64,000 bases of DNA from Bordetella genomosp. 1 (GCF_002261335.1 NZ_NEVL01000001.1:496001-560000); one strand, 5' to 3'. Positions 28,168 through 36,962 are shown, counted from the first letter of the stretch. Made by a program: numbers and translations. Notes: a model not told the origin generated them from the sequence alone.

Positions 28168-28904
28168 TTGATGGGCATCACTTGAACGCCGGAATCACCG
28201 GCCGGAGCCGCGTTTTCCGTGGGGGCCGCCGTGCCGCCCGTCGATTCGATCGGCGCCTTCCCGTCTTTCGACGAGCCGGAGCCGGACAGACGGATGGCCT
28301 CTTCGCGGCTGATGATCTCGAACAGTTTTACCACTTTCAGCACGCCGCCGACATCGGCGGCCGCGTTGGCGGCGTAGTCGCTCTCGGCCTGCGTGACCTT
28401 GCCCATCAGGTAGACCACGCCCTTGTCGGTGGTGGTGGTGATGGTGCCGGAGGGCACGAACTTGGTATTGAGCAGCGCGGTCTTGACCTTGGAGGTGATC
28501 CAGGTGTCGTTCGAGCGCGTGGTGAACGAGGCGGCCGGGCCGACCGTGAGCTGGTTGCTCACGCTGCGGACCTTCTGCACGCCCTGGGCGATGGTGCCCG
28601 CCTCGGCCTTGGCCGCTTCGGAGGGCACGTCGCCGGTCAGCAGCATCTGGCCGTTGTAGACCATGGCGTTGACGCGGGCGCTGTCGCCCAGCTTCTTCGC
28701 GATGTCGGTCTCGGCGCGGAAGGTGGCGTTCTGGTCGTCGAGCTGGGTGCCCGACGAGCGGCGGTCGGTGACGACCACGGCGGTCGTGGCGGCGGCGCCG
28801 CCCACGATGATCGGGGCGCAGGCCGACAGGCCGGCGACGGCGGCGGCCAGCACGGCGGCCGCGAGCAGGGGGCGCACGGCGGTTCGGGAGGAAGGCATCA
28901 TCAT
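28164..28904 (-). CDS. dolP: Dual-BON-domain outer-membrane lipoprotein, DolP/YraP-like
   Basis: A 246-residue lipoprotein: signal peptide ending in the lipobox LSAC (Cys near residue 29), then two BON domains (about residues 60-125, with VYNGQMLLTGDVPSE, and 140-205, with DKGVVYLMGKVTQAESDYA). A low-complexity Ser/Gly/Ala tail of about 45 residues follows. Three ATG codons stand in tandem; the first (28904) lies seven bases after TAGGAG and overlaps the diaA stop. In E. coli the equivalent gene next to diaA is dolP, which maintains outer-membrane integrity; this supports the name. Confidence 0.85.
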   Translation of the reverse strand: MMMPSSRTAVRPLLAAAVLAAAVAGLSACAPIIVGGAAATTAVVVTDRRSSGTQLDDQNATFRAETDIAKKLGDSARVNAMVYNGQMLLTGDVPSEAAKAEAGTIAQGVQKVRSVSNQLTVGPAASFTTRSNDTWITSKVKTALLNTKFVPSGTITTTTDKGVVYLMGKVTQAESDYAANAAADVGGVLKVVKLFEIISREEAIRLSGSGSSKDGKAPIESTGGTAAPTENAAPAGDSGVQVMPIK

Positions 28905-29494
28905 TCGGTGTCTCCTAAGAGAAGGGCGTCGATTCCGTCGCACAGCGCGTGCAGCAGCAAGATATGGACTTCCTGGATGCGCATGGTTCTGTCGTGCGGC
29001 ACACAGAGATGGACGTCGTGCGGCGTGATGAGTTCCCCCATCGTGCCGCCGCCCTTGCCGGTGAGGGCGATCACGTGCATCTCGCGGTCGCGCGCGGCTT
29101 CCATGGCGCGCACCACGTTGGGCGAGTTGCCGCTGGTGGAGATCGCCACCAGCACGTCGCCCGGCTGGCCCAGCGCGCTGACCTGGCGCTCGAAGATCTC
29201 GTCGAAACCGTAGTCGTTGCCGACGGCGGTGAGGATCGCGGTGTCGGTGTTGAGCGCGATGCCGGCCAGCGGCAGGCGGTCGCGCTCGAAGCGGCCGACC
29301 AGCTCTGCGATGAAATGCTGGGCGTCGGACGCCGAGCCGCCGTTGCCGCAGGCCAGGATGCGGCCGTTGTTCGCCAGGGCAGCGAAGAGCAGGTCCACCG
29401 CGGTGGCCAGCGTGGGGGCCAGGGTCTCCATGCTCTGCTGGTGCAGGGCGATCGCATCGCGGAAGTGCGATGTCATGCGCGAAATCATATCCAT
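28901..29494 (-). CDS. diaA: SIS-domain protein DiaA (DnaA-initiator-associating protein)
   Basis: A 197-residue single-SIS-domain protein of the GmhA/DiaA group. Key segments: ACGNGGSASDAQHFIAELVG, LAGIALNTDTAILTAVGND, and AISTSGNSPNVVRAMEAARD. DiaA binds DnaA and promotes timely replication initiation; GmhA is the sedoheptulose-7-phosphate isomerase. The neighbours yraN and dolP and divergent rsmI are the same as around E. coli diaA, so I favour DiaA. The ATG at 29494 gives the normal family length; the frame is open further upstream but without homology-like sequence. Confidence 0.85.
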   Translation of the reverse strand: MDMISRMTSHFRDAIALHQQSMETLAPTLATAVDLLFAALANNGRILACGNGGSASDAQHFIAELVGRFERDRLPLAGIALNTDTAILTAVGNDYGFDEIFERQVSALGQPGDVLVAISTSGNSPNVVRAMEAARDREMHVIALTGKGGGTMGELITPHDVHLCVPHDRTMRIQEVHILLLHALCDGIDALLLGDTE

Positions 29495-29628
29495 GGCGCG
29501 GATTATCTCACGCGGTAAGGATCTGTTTCTGTCGACCCGTAACCGGAGTGGCAACAGGCGTAAAGTCTGTGAGCAGCCGTGCAAGTGTCTGAGACTCAAG
29601 GTCTTTTCAGGCCTGCGTCAGACCCGCA

Positions 29629-30102
29629 TCAGTCCCAGCCGTCGGGCAGGCGCAGGTCGCGCAGCCATTCGATGCCGCCGTCATCGAACAGCACCGCGTC
29701 GACGCGCACGGGCGGGTCCTGGCCCGGCCAGTGGCGCGCCCGCCAGCGCGGCAGCCAGTATTGCGCGCTGCGCCGCAGCCGCGCGAGCTTGACCGGATCG
29801 AGGCTGGCGGCCGCGCTGCCGGGCGGCCCGCTGCGTGCCCGCACCTCCACCACGACGACCGTGGGCCCGTCGCACATGAGCAGGTCGATCTCGCCATGCC
29901 GGCAGCGCACGTTGCGCTCGAGCAGCGCCAGGCCGCGCGCCTGCAGCCAGGCCAGCGCGCGGTCTTCCATGGCCTGGCCGGCGCGGTGCGCCACGCGCGC
30001 GGCCGGACGCGCGCGATGGCGGCGCGGGGCCCGGGCGCGCTCGCGGATGCGTTGCGCCAGGGCGAACGGAGAATCGTCGGGCGGATCGTGGGCCGGGCTC
30101 AT
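29629..30102 (-). CDS. yraN: YraN/UPF0102 nuclease-fold protein
   Basis: A 157-residue member of UPF0102, which has the restriction-endonuclease-like fold. The core is EDRALAWLQARGLALLERN, HGEIDLLMCDG and VVVVEVRARSG, giving the E...D...E-x-R arrangement of the predicted active site. An Arg-rich stretch of about 40 residues precedes it, unusually long. Function is unknown experimentally. Divergent from rsmI with 43 bases between chosen starts, if rsmI starts at 30146; if rsmI uses ATG 30101 the two overlap. Confidence 0.82.
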   Translation of the reverse strand: MSPAHDPPDDSPFALAQRIRERARAPRRHRARPAARVAHRAGQAMEDRALAWLQARGLALLERNVRCRHGEIDLLMCDGPTVVVVEVRARSGPPGSAAASLDPVKLARLRRSAQYWLPRWRARHWPGQDPPVRVDAVLFDDGGIEWLRDLRLPDGWD

Positions 30103-30145
30103 GGCGGCTACACTGGCAGGGTTTCCCATTGCCGTCGATGCCTTC

Positions 30146-31081
30146 ATGAATCCGGATGTCTCACCCGCCGCCAGCGATGCCTGGGCCCGCGTCGCCGAAC
30201 GCGTGGCCGCGCAGCACTGGCCGGCCGGCACGCTCTACGTGGTCGCCACGCCCATCGGCAATCTCGGCGACCTGGGCCTGCGTGCCTGGCAGGCGCTCGC
30301 ACGCGCCGACGTGATCGCGGCCGAGGACACGCGGGCCAGCCGCACGCTGCTCGATGCCTGGGGCATCGGCACGCCGCTGATGGCGGCACACCGGCACAAC
30401 GAGGCGCAGGCGGCCCAGGCCATCTGCGAGCGGCTGGCGCAGGGCCAGCGCGTGGCGCTGGTCTCCGACGCCGGCGCGCCGGCCGTCAGCGATCCGGGCG
30501 CGCGCGTCGTGCGCACCGTGCGCGCCGCCGGCCATCCGGTGGTGCCGGTGCCCGGCCCGAGCGCGGTCATCACCGCGCTGATGGGCAGCGGCGTGACCAC
30601 CGACGAGAACCCCGCCTTCGCCTTCGCCGGCTTCGCGCCGCCCAAGGCGGCCGCGCGCCAGCGCTGGCTGCGGCAGTGGTGCGCGTTGCCCGCGCCGGTG
30701 CTGATGTTCGAGTCGCCGCACCGCCTGGCCGCCACGCTGTCCGACCTGCTCGAGGTCTGCGGCCCCGACCGCGAGATCACGGTGGCGCGCGAGCTCACCA
30801 AGCGCTTCGAAGAAATCGCCACGTTGCCGCTGGGCGAGGCCGAGGCCTGGCTTGCCGGCGACGCGCACCGCAGCCAGGGCGAGTTCGTGCTGATCGTGCA
30901 CGCGCTGCCCCAGACCGACACCGAAGACGCGCTGTCCGATCCGGCCACCGACATCCTGCTCGATGCGCTGCTCGAGACCGTGTCGGTGCGCGACGCCGCC
31001 CGCGTGGCCGCGCGCGTCACCGGCCTGCCGCGCGATGCGCTCTACCAGCGCGCCCTGGCGCGCAAGGAAGCTTCCGAATGA
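30146..31081 (+). CDS. rsmI: 16S rRNA (cytidine-1402-2'-O)-methyltransferase RsmI
   Basis: A 311-residue SAM-dependent methyltransferase of the tetrapyrrole-methylase fold. Signatures: TLYVVATPIGNLGDLGLRA, VIAAEDTRASRTLLDAWG, VALVSDAGAPAVSDPGARV, PGPSAVITALMGSG, and FESPHRLAATLSDL. It 2'-O-methylates C1402 of 16S rRNA near the P site. ATG 30146 and ATG 30101 are both in frame; the shorter form matches the family better. It overlaps the ogt start by four bases. Confidence 0.93.
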   Translation: MNPDVSPAASDAWARVAERVAAQHWPAGTLYVVATPIGNLGDLGLRAWQALARADVIAAEDTRASRTLLDAWGIGTPLMAAHRHNEAQAAQAICERLAQGQRVALVSDAGAPAVSDPGARVVRTVRAAGHPVVPVPGPSAVITALMGSGVTTDENPAFAFAGFAPPKAAARQRWLRQWCALPAPVLMFESPHRLAATLSDLLEVCGPDREITVARELTKRFEEIATLPLGEAEAWLAGDAHRSQGEFVLIVHALPQTDTEDALSDPATDILLDALLETVSVRDAARVAARVTGLPRDALYQRALARKEASE

Positions 31082-31716
31082 CCGCTCCATTGCATCTGCT
31101 GCGCGCCGAAGATCCGGCCGCGCAACCCGCCACCCTCACGTTCGCCTCGCCGCTCGGCGAGATGCGCCTGGCCGCCTTCGACGACGGCCTGTGCGGCGCC
31201 TGGTTCGTCGACCAGTCGGACGTGATCGCCGAGGGCCGCCAGCAGCATCACGAGGCCGAGGCGCGCATCCTCGCCCAGGCGCGCCTGCAGCTCGAGCAAT
31301 GGTATGCGGGCGAGCGCGAGACCTTCGACCTGCCGCTCGCGCCGCGCGGCACGCCGTTCCAGCGCCAGGTCTGGGACGGCCTGCTCACGCTGCCCTTCGG
31401 CACCACCACCACCTATGGCGACCTGGCGCACCGCATCGGCCGCCCGCGCTCGGTGCGGCCGCTGGCCCTGGCGCTGTCGCGCAATCCGATCTCGATCATC
31501 ATTCCGTGCCATCGCGTGATCGGCTTCGACACCGCGCTCACCGGTTTCGGCGGCGGCCTGAAGCGCAAGCGCGCCTTGCTGATCCACGAGGGCAACCGCT
31601 ATCCGGGCCACGCCGCGCGCACGCGCCGTGTGTGCGACGGCCAGGCCGAGCTCGCGCTCGAGGCCTCGGCCGACAGCCTCGCCTGGGCCACCTACCGCCA
31701 GGCCATCGCGCAGTAG
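31078..31716 (+). CDS. ogt: Methylated-DNA-protein-cysteine S-methyltransferase
   Basis: A 212-residue O6-alkylguanine-DNA alkyltransferase. Domain order is normal: N-terminal RNase-H-like region starting FASPLGEMRLAAFDDGL, then GTPFQRQVWDGLLTLPFGTTTTYGDLA and the acceptor Cys144 in NPISIIIPCHRVIGF. The recognition helix is unusual: after the base-flipping Arg the common A-V-G-x-A reads P-L-A-L-A (SVRPLALALSRNP). About 35 residues follow the domain end. Translationally coupled to rsmI by ATGA and closed by a terminator. Confidence 0.9.
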   Translation: MTAPLHLLRAEDPAAQPATLTFASPLGEMRLAAFDDGLCGAWFVDQSDVIAEGRQQHHEAEARILAQARLQLEQWYAGERETFDLPLAPRGTPFQRQVWDGLLTLPFGTTTTYGDLAHRIGRPRSVRPLALALSRNPISIIIPCHRVIGFDTALTGFGGGLKRKRALLIHEGNRYPGHAARTRRVCDGQAELALEASADSLAWATYRQAIAQ

Positions 31717-31747
31717 ACACGGCGGCGGTGCCGCCGCAGGCTCGCAT

Positions 31748-31770
31748 GGCCCCGCTCCGGCGGGGCCTTT
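31748..31770 (+). terminator. Terminator after ogt
   Basis: GGCCCCGC (31748-31755), loop TCCG, GCGGGGCC (31760-31767), then TTTCGTTT. Rho-independent form on the plus strand. Confidence 0.8.
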
Positions 31771-31784
31771 CGTTTGGGCCGCGC

Positions 31785-31820
31785 AAAAGCAAAGGCCCTC
31801 GGGCGGCAAGCGCGAGGGCC
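31785..31820 (-). terminator. Terminator after rlpA
   Basis: On the minus strand GGCCCTCG pairs with CGAGGGCC (31813-31820 and 31794-31801) around an eleven-base loop and is followed by TTTGCTTTT. It ends the rapZ-rlpA direction. Confidence 0.65.
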
Positions 31821-31846
31821 ATCGCGGGACGGGGCGGAGCGGGCGA

Positions 31847-32791
31847 TCAGGGCGTGGCGACGCTCGGCATGATGCCGGTGCGGTCGGACACCTGCTGCGC
31901 CGCCGACAGCGCGGCCTCGCGGCTGGCGTAGGGGCCGAGGCGCACGCGATAGAGATTGTTGGTCTGTTCGACGGTGGCGGAAGGGCCGCCGGCGAGCTGG
32001 CCGTTCACGCGGTCGACCAGCGAGTGCGCGTTGGCCGATTGCGAGAAGGCGCCGAGCTGCAGGTAGACGCCGCCCGCGCCCGTGGCGGACGAGGTGCGCG
32101 TGGGCGCGGCGGGGGCGAGCGGCTCGGCCGACAGCGGCGTGGCCGCCAGCGCGCTGTTGCCGCCCAGGCTGACCGGCGTGGAGACGATGGTGCCGCTGGC
32201 CGTGTCGGGCTGCGCGGGCGCGCCGCCGCCGGCCGTCATGGTGCGGATCTCGTCGGGCAGGATGCGCTCGACCGTGACCGCGCCGCTGCCCGGCCCGATG
32301 ATGCCGAGCTTGTAGGCCGCCACGTAGGAGAGGTCCATGATGCGGTCGGAGTGGAACGGGCCGCGGTCGTTCACGCGCACGATGACGGTGCGGCCATTGA
32401 GCTTGCTGGTGACGCGCGCATAGCTCGGCAGCGGCATGGTCGGATGCGCGGCCGTCATGGAATACATGTCGTAGGACTCGCCGATCGAGGTCGAGTTGCC
32501 GTGGAATTTCTTGCCGTACCACGACGCCACGCCCTGCTGGCGGAACGGCTTGTCGGTGGTGTCGGGCACGTAGCGCTTGCCGAACACCACATAGGGCCGA
32601 TTGGCGCCGCTGGCGAGCGGCTCGATGCGCGGCGTGGCGTCGGGAATGGCGTCGAGGTTGGAGGGCGGATTGGCGTCCGGGCCGTCGTCTTTGTAGTAGC
32701 CGCCGCCCTTCTTGCCGGAGGTGGAACAGCCTGCCAGCGCGAGCGCGAGCAGAAACATCGAAAGCAGGGCGAGCGGGCGGGGCAGCGTCAT
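31847..32791 (-). CDS. rlpA: RlpA-type septal lytic transglycosylase lipoprotein
   Basis: A 314-residue outer-membrane lipoprotein. The lipobox is ALAGC at residues 18-22. A linker leads to the double-psi beta-barrel (about 85-175) with GVASWYGKKFHGNSTSIGE and VIVRVNDRGPFHSDRIMDLS, which holds the catalytic Glu and Asp expected of RlpA. A Thr/Ala-rich linker and a C-terminal SPOR domain (about 238-314, YLQLGAFSQSANAHSL ... YRVRLGPYASREAAL) follow; SPOR binds denuded septal glycan. It follows rapZ by ten bases. Confidence 0.9.
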   Translation of the reverse strand: MTLPRPLALLSMFLLALALAGCSTSGKKGGGYYKDDGPDANPPSNLDAIPDATPRIEPLASGANRPYVVFGKRYVPDTTDKPFRQQGVASWYGKKFHGNSTSIGESYDMYSMTAAHPTMPLPSYARVTSKLNGRTVIVRVNDRGPFHSDRIMDLSYVAAYKLGIIGPGSGAVTVERILPDEIRTMTAGGGAPAQPDTASGTIVSTPVSLGGNSALAATPLSAEPLAPAAPTRTSSATGAGGVYLQLGAFSQSANAHSLVDRVNGQLAGGPSATVEQTNNLYRVRLGPYASREAALSAAQQVSDRTGIMPSVATP

Positions 32792-32801
32792 GCGGGAGCG
32801 T

Positions 32802-33674
32802 TCAGGCGGATTCGTCGGGCAGTTGGGTGCGATGCCGCACCAACAGGGGTTTGTGATCGGAGAAGCGTTCGGCGAGCTGTTCGACCACGTACACCGAACG
32901 GTGCTGGCCGCCCGTGCAGCCGATCGCGACGGTGAGGTAGTTGCGCGTGTCGGCGGTGTACTGCGGCAGCCAGCGGCGGATGAAGGCGGTGATGTCGTCG
33001 ATCATCGCGCCGACGATGTCGAAGCCGGCGAGCCAGTCGGCCACCGGCTGGTCGCGGCCCGTGAGGGGGCGCAGGTTGCGGTCGTAATAGGGGTTGGGCA
33101 GGCAGCGCACGTCGAACACCAGGTCGGCGTCGCTCGGCACGCCGCGCTTGTAGGCGAACGACTCGAACGTGACCACCAGCGGCGGCCGGTCGGCCTGGAT
33201 CAGGTCGCGGATCCAGGTGCGCAGCTGGCCGGGCGTGAGATCGGAGGTGTCGATCACGTGTTCCTGGTCGCGCAGCGGCGCGAGCAGCTCGCGCTCGGCC
33301 GAGATGCACTCGGTCAGCGACGGCGTCTTGCCGTTGCGCGTGAGGCGGTCGGTGAGCGGGTGGCGGCGGCGCGACTCGGAGTAGCGCTGGACCAGGGTGT
33401 CGGTGCTGGCATCCAGAAACACCACCGAGAGGTTGGTGCCCATGGCGCGCAGCGCGGTGATGACGTCGGGCAGCTCGGCGAGCTCGCCGGGCGAGCGCAC
33501 GTCGCTGGCGACGGCCACGCGTTCCATGCCGTCGTCGCGCGCATTGGCCACGAACTCGGTGAGGAAACGGACGGGCAGGTTGTCGACGCAGGTGAATCCG
33601 CCATCTTCGAGCATGCGGAGCGCGACGGATTTGCCAGATCCGGAAATGCCGGTGATAAGGACGACTCTCAACAT
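32802..33674 (-). CDS. rapZ: RNase adapter / nucleotide-binding protein RapZ
   Basis: A 290-residue P-loop protein with Walker A GISGSGKSVALRMLED at residues 9-24 and the C-terminal signature FDIVGAMIDDITAFI and AIGCTGGQHRSVYVVEQL. In E. coli RapZ senses GlcN6P and controls the GlmZ/GlmS system with RNase E; in other bacteria the gene usually neighbours ptsN and hprK. Here rapZ is separated from hprK by 2.3 kb carrying two oppositely oriented cytochrome genes. Confidence 0.93.
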   Translation of the reverse strand: MLRVVLITGISGSGKSVALRMLEDGGFTCVDNLPVRFLTEFVANARDDGMERVAVASDVRSPGELAELPDVITALRAMGTNLSVVFLDASTDTLVQRYSESRRRHPLTDRLTRNGKTPSLTECISAERELLAPLRDQEHVIDTSDLTPGQLRTWIRDLIQADRPPLVVTFESFAYKRGVPSDADLVFDVRCLPNPYYDRNLRPLTGRDQPVADWLAGFDIVGAMIDDITAFIRRWLPQYTADTRNYLTVAIGCTGGQHRSVYVVEQLAERFSDHKPLLVRHRTQLPDESA

Positions 33675-33824
33675 GGCAGTGATTGTGGCATGGTTTGGAC
33701 CATCCCGCCCGGGGGACGGATAAAGGCTTACACTGCCGCATGGGCCTGTCGTGGACAGGCTTTTGCAGCAGACCGACGTCGCTTCATTCCGCCCGCGCGA
33801 ACCGCGCAGAAGCGTCCAGACCCG

Positions 33825-34583
33825 ATGTCCGCCCTCGAGATGTTAGCCGTCAAATTGATCCGCCGTATTGCAGCCACCCTGTTGCTGGCCAGCTGTGGCG
33901 CCGGCGCCGCGCTGGCACAGAACCCGGCCACCACGCTGGAGCCCAACACCATGGGCGCGCGCCTTGCCGCCTGTACCGCCTGTCATGGCGCACAGGGGCG
34001 GGCGGGGCCCGATGGCTATTACCCGCGCATCGCCGGCAAGCCGGCCGAGTATCTGTTCAATCAGCTGCTGGGCTTTCGCGACGGCCGTCGCCAGTACGCG
34101 CCCATGACGCACCTGCTCACCGGCCTGCCCGACGCCTATCTGCGCGACATGGCCGAATACTTCGCCTCGCGCCACGTGCCCTATCCACCACCCGCGGCCG
34201 CCAAGGGCGACGCCGCCATGCTCGAGCGCGGCCGCGCCCTGGTGTTCCAGGGCGACCGCGCGCGCCAGCTGCCGGCCTGTGCGGCCTGCCACGGCGAGGA
34301 CCTCTCCGGCCTGGCGCCCGCGATCCCGGGCCTGCTCGGCCTGCCGCGCGACTACCTCGTGTCGCAGATCGGCGGCTGGCAGAACCAGCTGCGCCGGGCC
34401 GCCGAGCCCGACTGCATGGCCGACGTGGCGCGCAAGCTCACGCCCGATGACGTGGCCGCCGTGTCGGCCTGGCTCGCCGCGCAGCCGGTGCCGCATTTCT
34501 ACGTGGCCCAGCCTTCCGGCACGCTGCGCCTGCCCACGCAATGCGGCAGCCAGACCGCCTCGCACGCGGAGGGCGCGCGATGA
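33825..34583 (+). CDS. Periplasmic diheme cytochrome c (cytochrome c4-like)
   Basis: A 252-residue protein with a signal peptide (hydrophobic core LIRRIAATLLLASCGAGA, cleavage near ALA-Q) and two heme c sites, C50-T-A-C53-H54 and C152-A-A-C155-H156. The repeated layout (PRIAGKPAEYLFNQLLGFRDG in half 1, IPGLLGLPRDYLVSQIGGWQ in half 2) is that of cytochrome c4-type electron shuttles. It overlaps the next gene by four bases. Start could also be the ATG at 33840. Confidence 0.87.
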   Translation: MSALEMLAVKLIRRIAATLLLASCGAGAALAQNPATTLEPNTMGARLAACTACHGAQGRAGPDGYYPRIAGKPAEYLFNQLLGFRDGRRQYAPMTHLLTGLPDAYLRDMAEYFASRHVPYPPPAAAKGDAAMLERGRALVFQGDRARQLPACAACHGEDLSGLAPAIPGLLGLPRDYLVSQIGGWQNQLRRAAEPDCMADVARKLTPDDVAAVSAWLAAQPVPHFYVAQPSGTLRLPTQCGSQTASHAEGAR

Positions 34584-35857
34584 AGTGGTTGTTGAAGTGG
34601 GTCGGCAACGTGGTGTTCGGCGTGGGCGCGCTGTGCGTCCTGGTCGGGCTGGCGCTGTTTTTCTTCGGCACGCGCGAGGATGCCGGCCCGCCGCCGGTGG
34701 CCATGAGCGATCCGCAGGCCCAGATCGAGCGGGGCCGCGACCTCGCGCGTCTGGGCAACTGCGCGGCCTGCCACACGGTGCGCGGCGGCGCCACCTATGC
34801 CGGCGGCACGCCGGTGCCCACGCCGTTCGGCACGCTGTACGGGCCCAACATCACGCCCGACGAGCAGACCGGCATCGGCCGCTGGAGCAGCGACGATTTC
34901 TGGCGCGCGCTGCACAACGGCAAGGGCCGCGACGGCGAGCTGCTCTATCCGGCCTTTCCGTATCCGCAGTACACCCGCATGTCGCGCGCCGACGCCGATG
35001 CACTCTACGCCTATCTGCGCAGCGTGCCGGCCGTGCGCCAGGAGAGCCGCGCGCACGAGCTCGAATGGCCCTACAACCGCCGCGCGCTGCTGGAGTTCTG
35101 GCGCCTCCTGTATTTCCGGCCGGGCGTGCACGAGAACGAGGCCGACCAGAGCGCGCAGTGGAATCGCGGCCGTTATCTGGTGGAGGGGCCGGGCCATTGC
35201 GCCGCCTGCCACGCGCCGCGCAACAGCTTGGGCGCGAGCGTGGACGCGCGCGGCCTGCCGGGTGGCATGATCGATGGCCTGGGCTGGTATGCGCCGCCGC
35301 TCAATGCCAACGCGGACATCGGCCTGGGCCGCTGGAGCGCCGAGGACGTGGCGGCGCTGCTGCGTTCGGGCCGCACGCCGCACGCGGTGGCCAACGGGCC
35401 GATGGCGGAGGTGGTGTCGGGCAGCACGCAGTACCTGAGCGATGCCGACGCCCTGGCCATCGGCGTCTACCTCAAGTCCCTGCCGGCCACCGACACGCCG
35501 CGCGCGGGCTCGGCGGCCAGCAACGCGGCCATGACGCAGGGCGGACGGCTGTACACGCAGCACTGCGCCCAGTGCCACCAGGCCGACGGCCGCGGCCGCG
35601 ATGCGGCCTGGCCGGCGCTGGCCGGCAACGCCACCGTGACCGCGCCCAGCGCCGTCAACGCCATCCGCGTGGTGCTCGATGGCGGCTTCGGCCCGGCCAC
35701 GCAGCTCGAGCCGCGGCCGCACGGCATGCCGCCGTTCGGCCAGATGCTGGGCGACAACGACATCGCCGCCGTGCTTTCGTATGTGCGGGGCAGCTGGGGC
35801 AACAAGGCCAGCGCGGTGACCGCGCAGGAAGTGCAGCGCGCACGCGCCTCGCGCTGA
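34580..35857 (+). CDS. Membrane-anchored triheme cytochrome c (alcohol/gluconate dehydrogenase cytochrome subunit type)
   Basis: A 425-residue cytochrome with an N-terminal membrane anchor (residues 8-29) and three heme c sites: C61-A-A-C64-H65, C207-A-A-C210-H211 and C329-A-Q-C332-H333. The spacing and PNITPDEQTGIGRWSSDDFWRALHNG match cytochrome subunits of membrane dehydrogenases such as gluconate, aldehyde or alcohol dehydrogenase, which pass electrons to ubiquinone. No dehydrogenase gene adjoins. Together with the diheme protein it forms a two-gene redox operon with unknown electron source. Confidence 0.87.
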   Translation: MKWLLKWVGNVVFGVGALCVLVGLALFFFGTREDAGPPPVAMSDPQAQIERGRDLARLGNCAACHTVRGGATYAGGTPVPTPFGTLYGPNITPDEQTGIGRWSSDDFWRALHNGKGRDGELLYPAFPYPQYTRMSRADADALYAYLRSVPAVRQESRAHELEWPYNRRALLEFWRLLYFRPGVHENEADQSAQWNRGRYLVEGPGHCAACHAPRNSLGASVDARGLPGGMIDGLGWYAPPLNANADIGLGRWSAEDVAALLRSGRTPHAVANGPMAEVVSGSTQYLSDADALAIGVYLKSLPATDTPRAGSAASNAAMTQGGRLYTQHCAQCHQADGRGRDAAWPALAGNATVTAPSAVNAIRVVLDGGFGPATQLEPRPHGMPPFGQMLGDNDIAAVLSYVRGSWGNKASAVTAQEVQRARASR

Positions 35858-35961
35858 GGCGGGGGGCGGCCGCGCGCGCTGCGCGCCGCTGCGCGTGCAT
35901 CGCTGCAAGCCCGTCGCCACGCACGCCTGTGCATACGCCGTTGCACCCCCACCCGCGGCCC

Positions 35962-35998
35962 AAAACAAAACGCGCGCCACCGTGAGGTGAGCGCGCGT
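35962..35998 (-). terminator. Terminator after hprK
   Basis: ACGCGCGC-CACC (35970-35981), loop GTGA, GGTG-A-GCGCGCGT (35986-35998) with a single-base bulge. On the minus strand it is followed by TTTTGTTTTG, so it ends the hpf-ptsN-hprK direction. Confidence 0.72.
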
Positions 35999-36017
35999 CG
36001 TCGTTGCGGCCGCGGGC

Positions 36018-36944
36018 TTACTTGCTGCTCTGGAGGATCGCCATCGCCTGGCGCTCCATGAACTCGCCCAGCGTGTCGATGCCGCGCAGCTTGAGAATGG
36101 TGTTGCGCACGGCGGCTTCCACCAGCACGGCCAGGTTGCGGCCGGCCGCCACCTGCAGCATGACCTTGCGCACCGGCAGGCCCAGCATGTCCTGCGTGAT
36201 GTCCTGCAGCGGCAGCCGCTCGAACTTGTCCTGCGCGGTCGCGCGCACCAGGTGCACGATGAGCTTGAGCCGCATCTTGCGGCGCACCGAGGTCTCGCCG
36301 AAGATGGTGCGGATGTCGAGCAGGCCCAGGCCGCGCACTTCGAGCAGGTTCTGCAGCAGTTGCGGGCAATGGCCCTCGATCATGTTGGGCGCGGTGCGCG
36401 AGAACTCCACCGCATCGTCGGCCACGAGGCCGTGGCCGCGCGAGATCAGTTCGAGGGCGAGCTCGCTCTTGCCCAGCCCCGACTCGCCGGTGATCAGCAC
36501 GCCCAGCCCCAGCACGTCGAGAAACACGCCGTGCACGGTGGTGGTGGGCGCCAGCTTCTTGCCGAGATAGATGCGCAGCAGGTCGATCAGCTGCGCCGCG
36601 GCCACGGGCGTGGACAGCAGCGGCACCTGGTGCTGGTCGCACTGGTCGATGAGATCCTGCGGCGCGCTCAGGCCGTCGGCCAGCAGAATGGCCGGCACCC
36701 CGCCGATCAGCAGCTCGTCCATGTGGTGCATGCGACGGCGCAGATCGAAGCGCGTGTAGTAGGCCAGCTCTTCCTGGCCGAACACCTGGATGCGCGAGGG
36801 ATGGATGAGGTTCAGGTGGCCGACGAGGTCGGCGGCCGCCATGCCGTCATCGGGAATGGCGCGGTCGGCCGCGCCATGACCCGCAACCCAGCTGAAGGGG
36901 ATTTTGTCGGCGTTGTCGTCGACCAGTTCCTGCACGGTAAGCAT
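36018..36944 (-). CDS. hprK: HPr kinase/phosphorylase
   Basis: A 308-residue HprK. The Walker A is [20 protein letters not shown], followed by [12 protein letters not shown] and the family signature [17 protein letters not shown]; the C-terminal domain ends with QRLPL-like [20 protein letters not shown]. It phosphorylates HPr on Ser. In proteobacteria it accompanies the regulatory PTS; a PTS IIA gene (ptsN) lies 18 bases upstream. No HPr gene is in the window. Confidence 0.94.
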   Translation of the reverse strand: MLTVQELVDDNADKIPFSWVAGHGAADRAIPDDGMAAADLVGHLNLIHPSRIQVFGQEELAYYTRFDLRRRMHHMDELLIGGVPAILLADGLSAPQDLIDQCDQHQVPLLSTPVAAAQLIDLLRIYLGKKLAPTTTVHGVFLDVLGLGVLITGESGLGKSELALELISRGHGLVADDAVEFSRTAPNMIEGHCPQLLQNLLEVRGLGLLDIRTIFGETSVRRKMRLKLIVHLVRATAQDKFERLPLQDITQDMLGLPVRKVMLQVAAGRNLAVLVEAAVRNTILKLRGIDTLGEFMERQAMAILQSSK

Positions 36945-36962
36945 GGCAGCGCTCCGCGTCGC

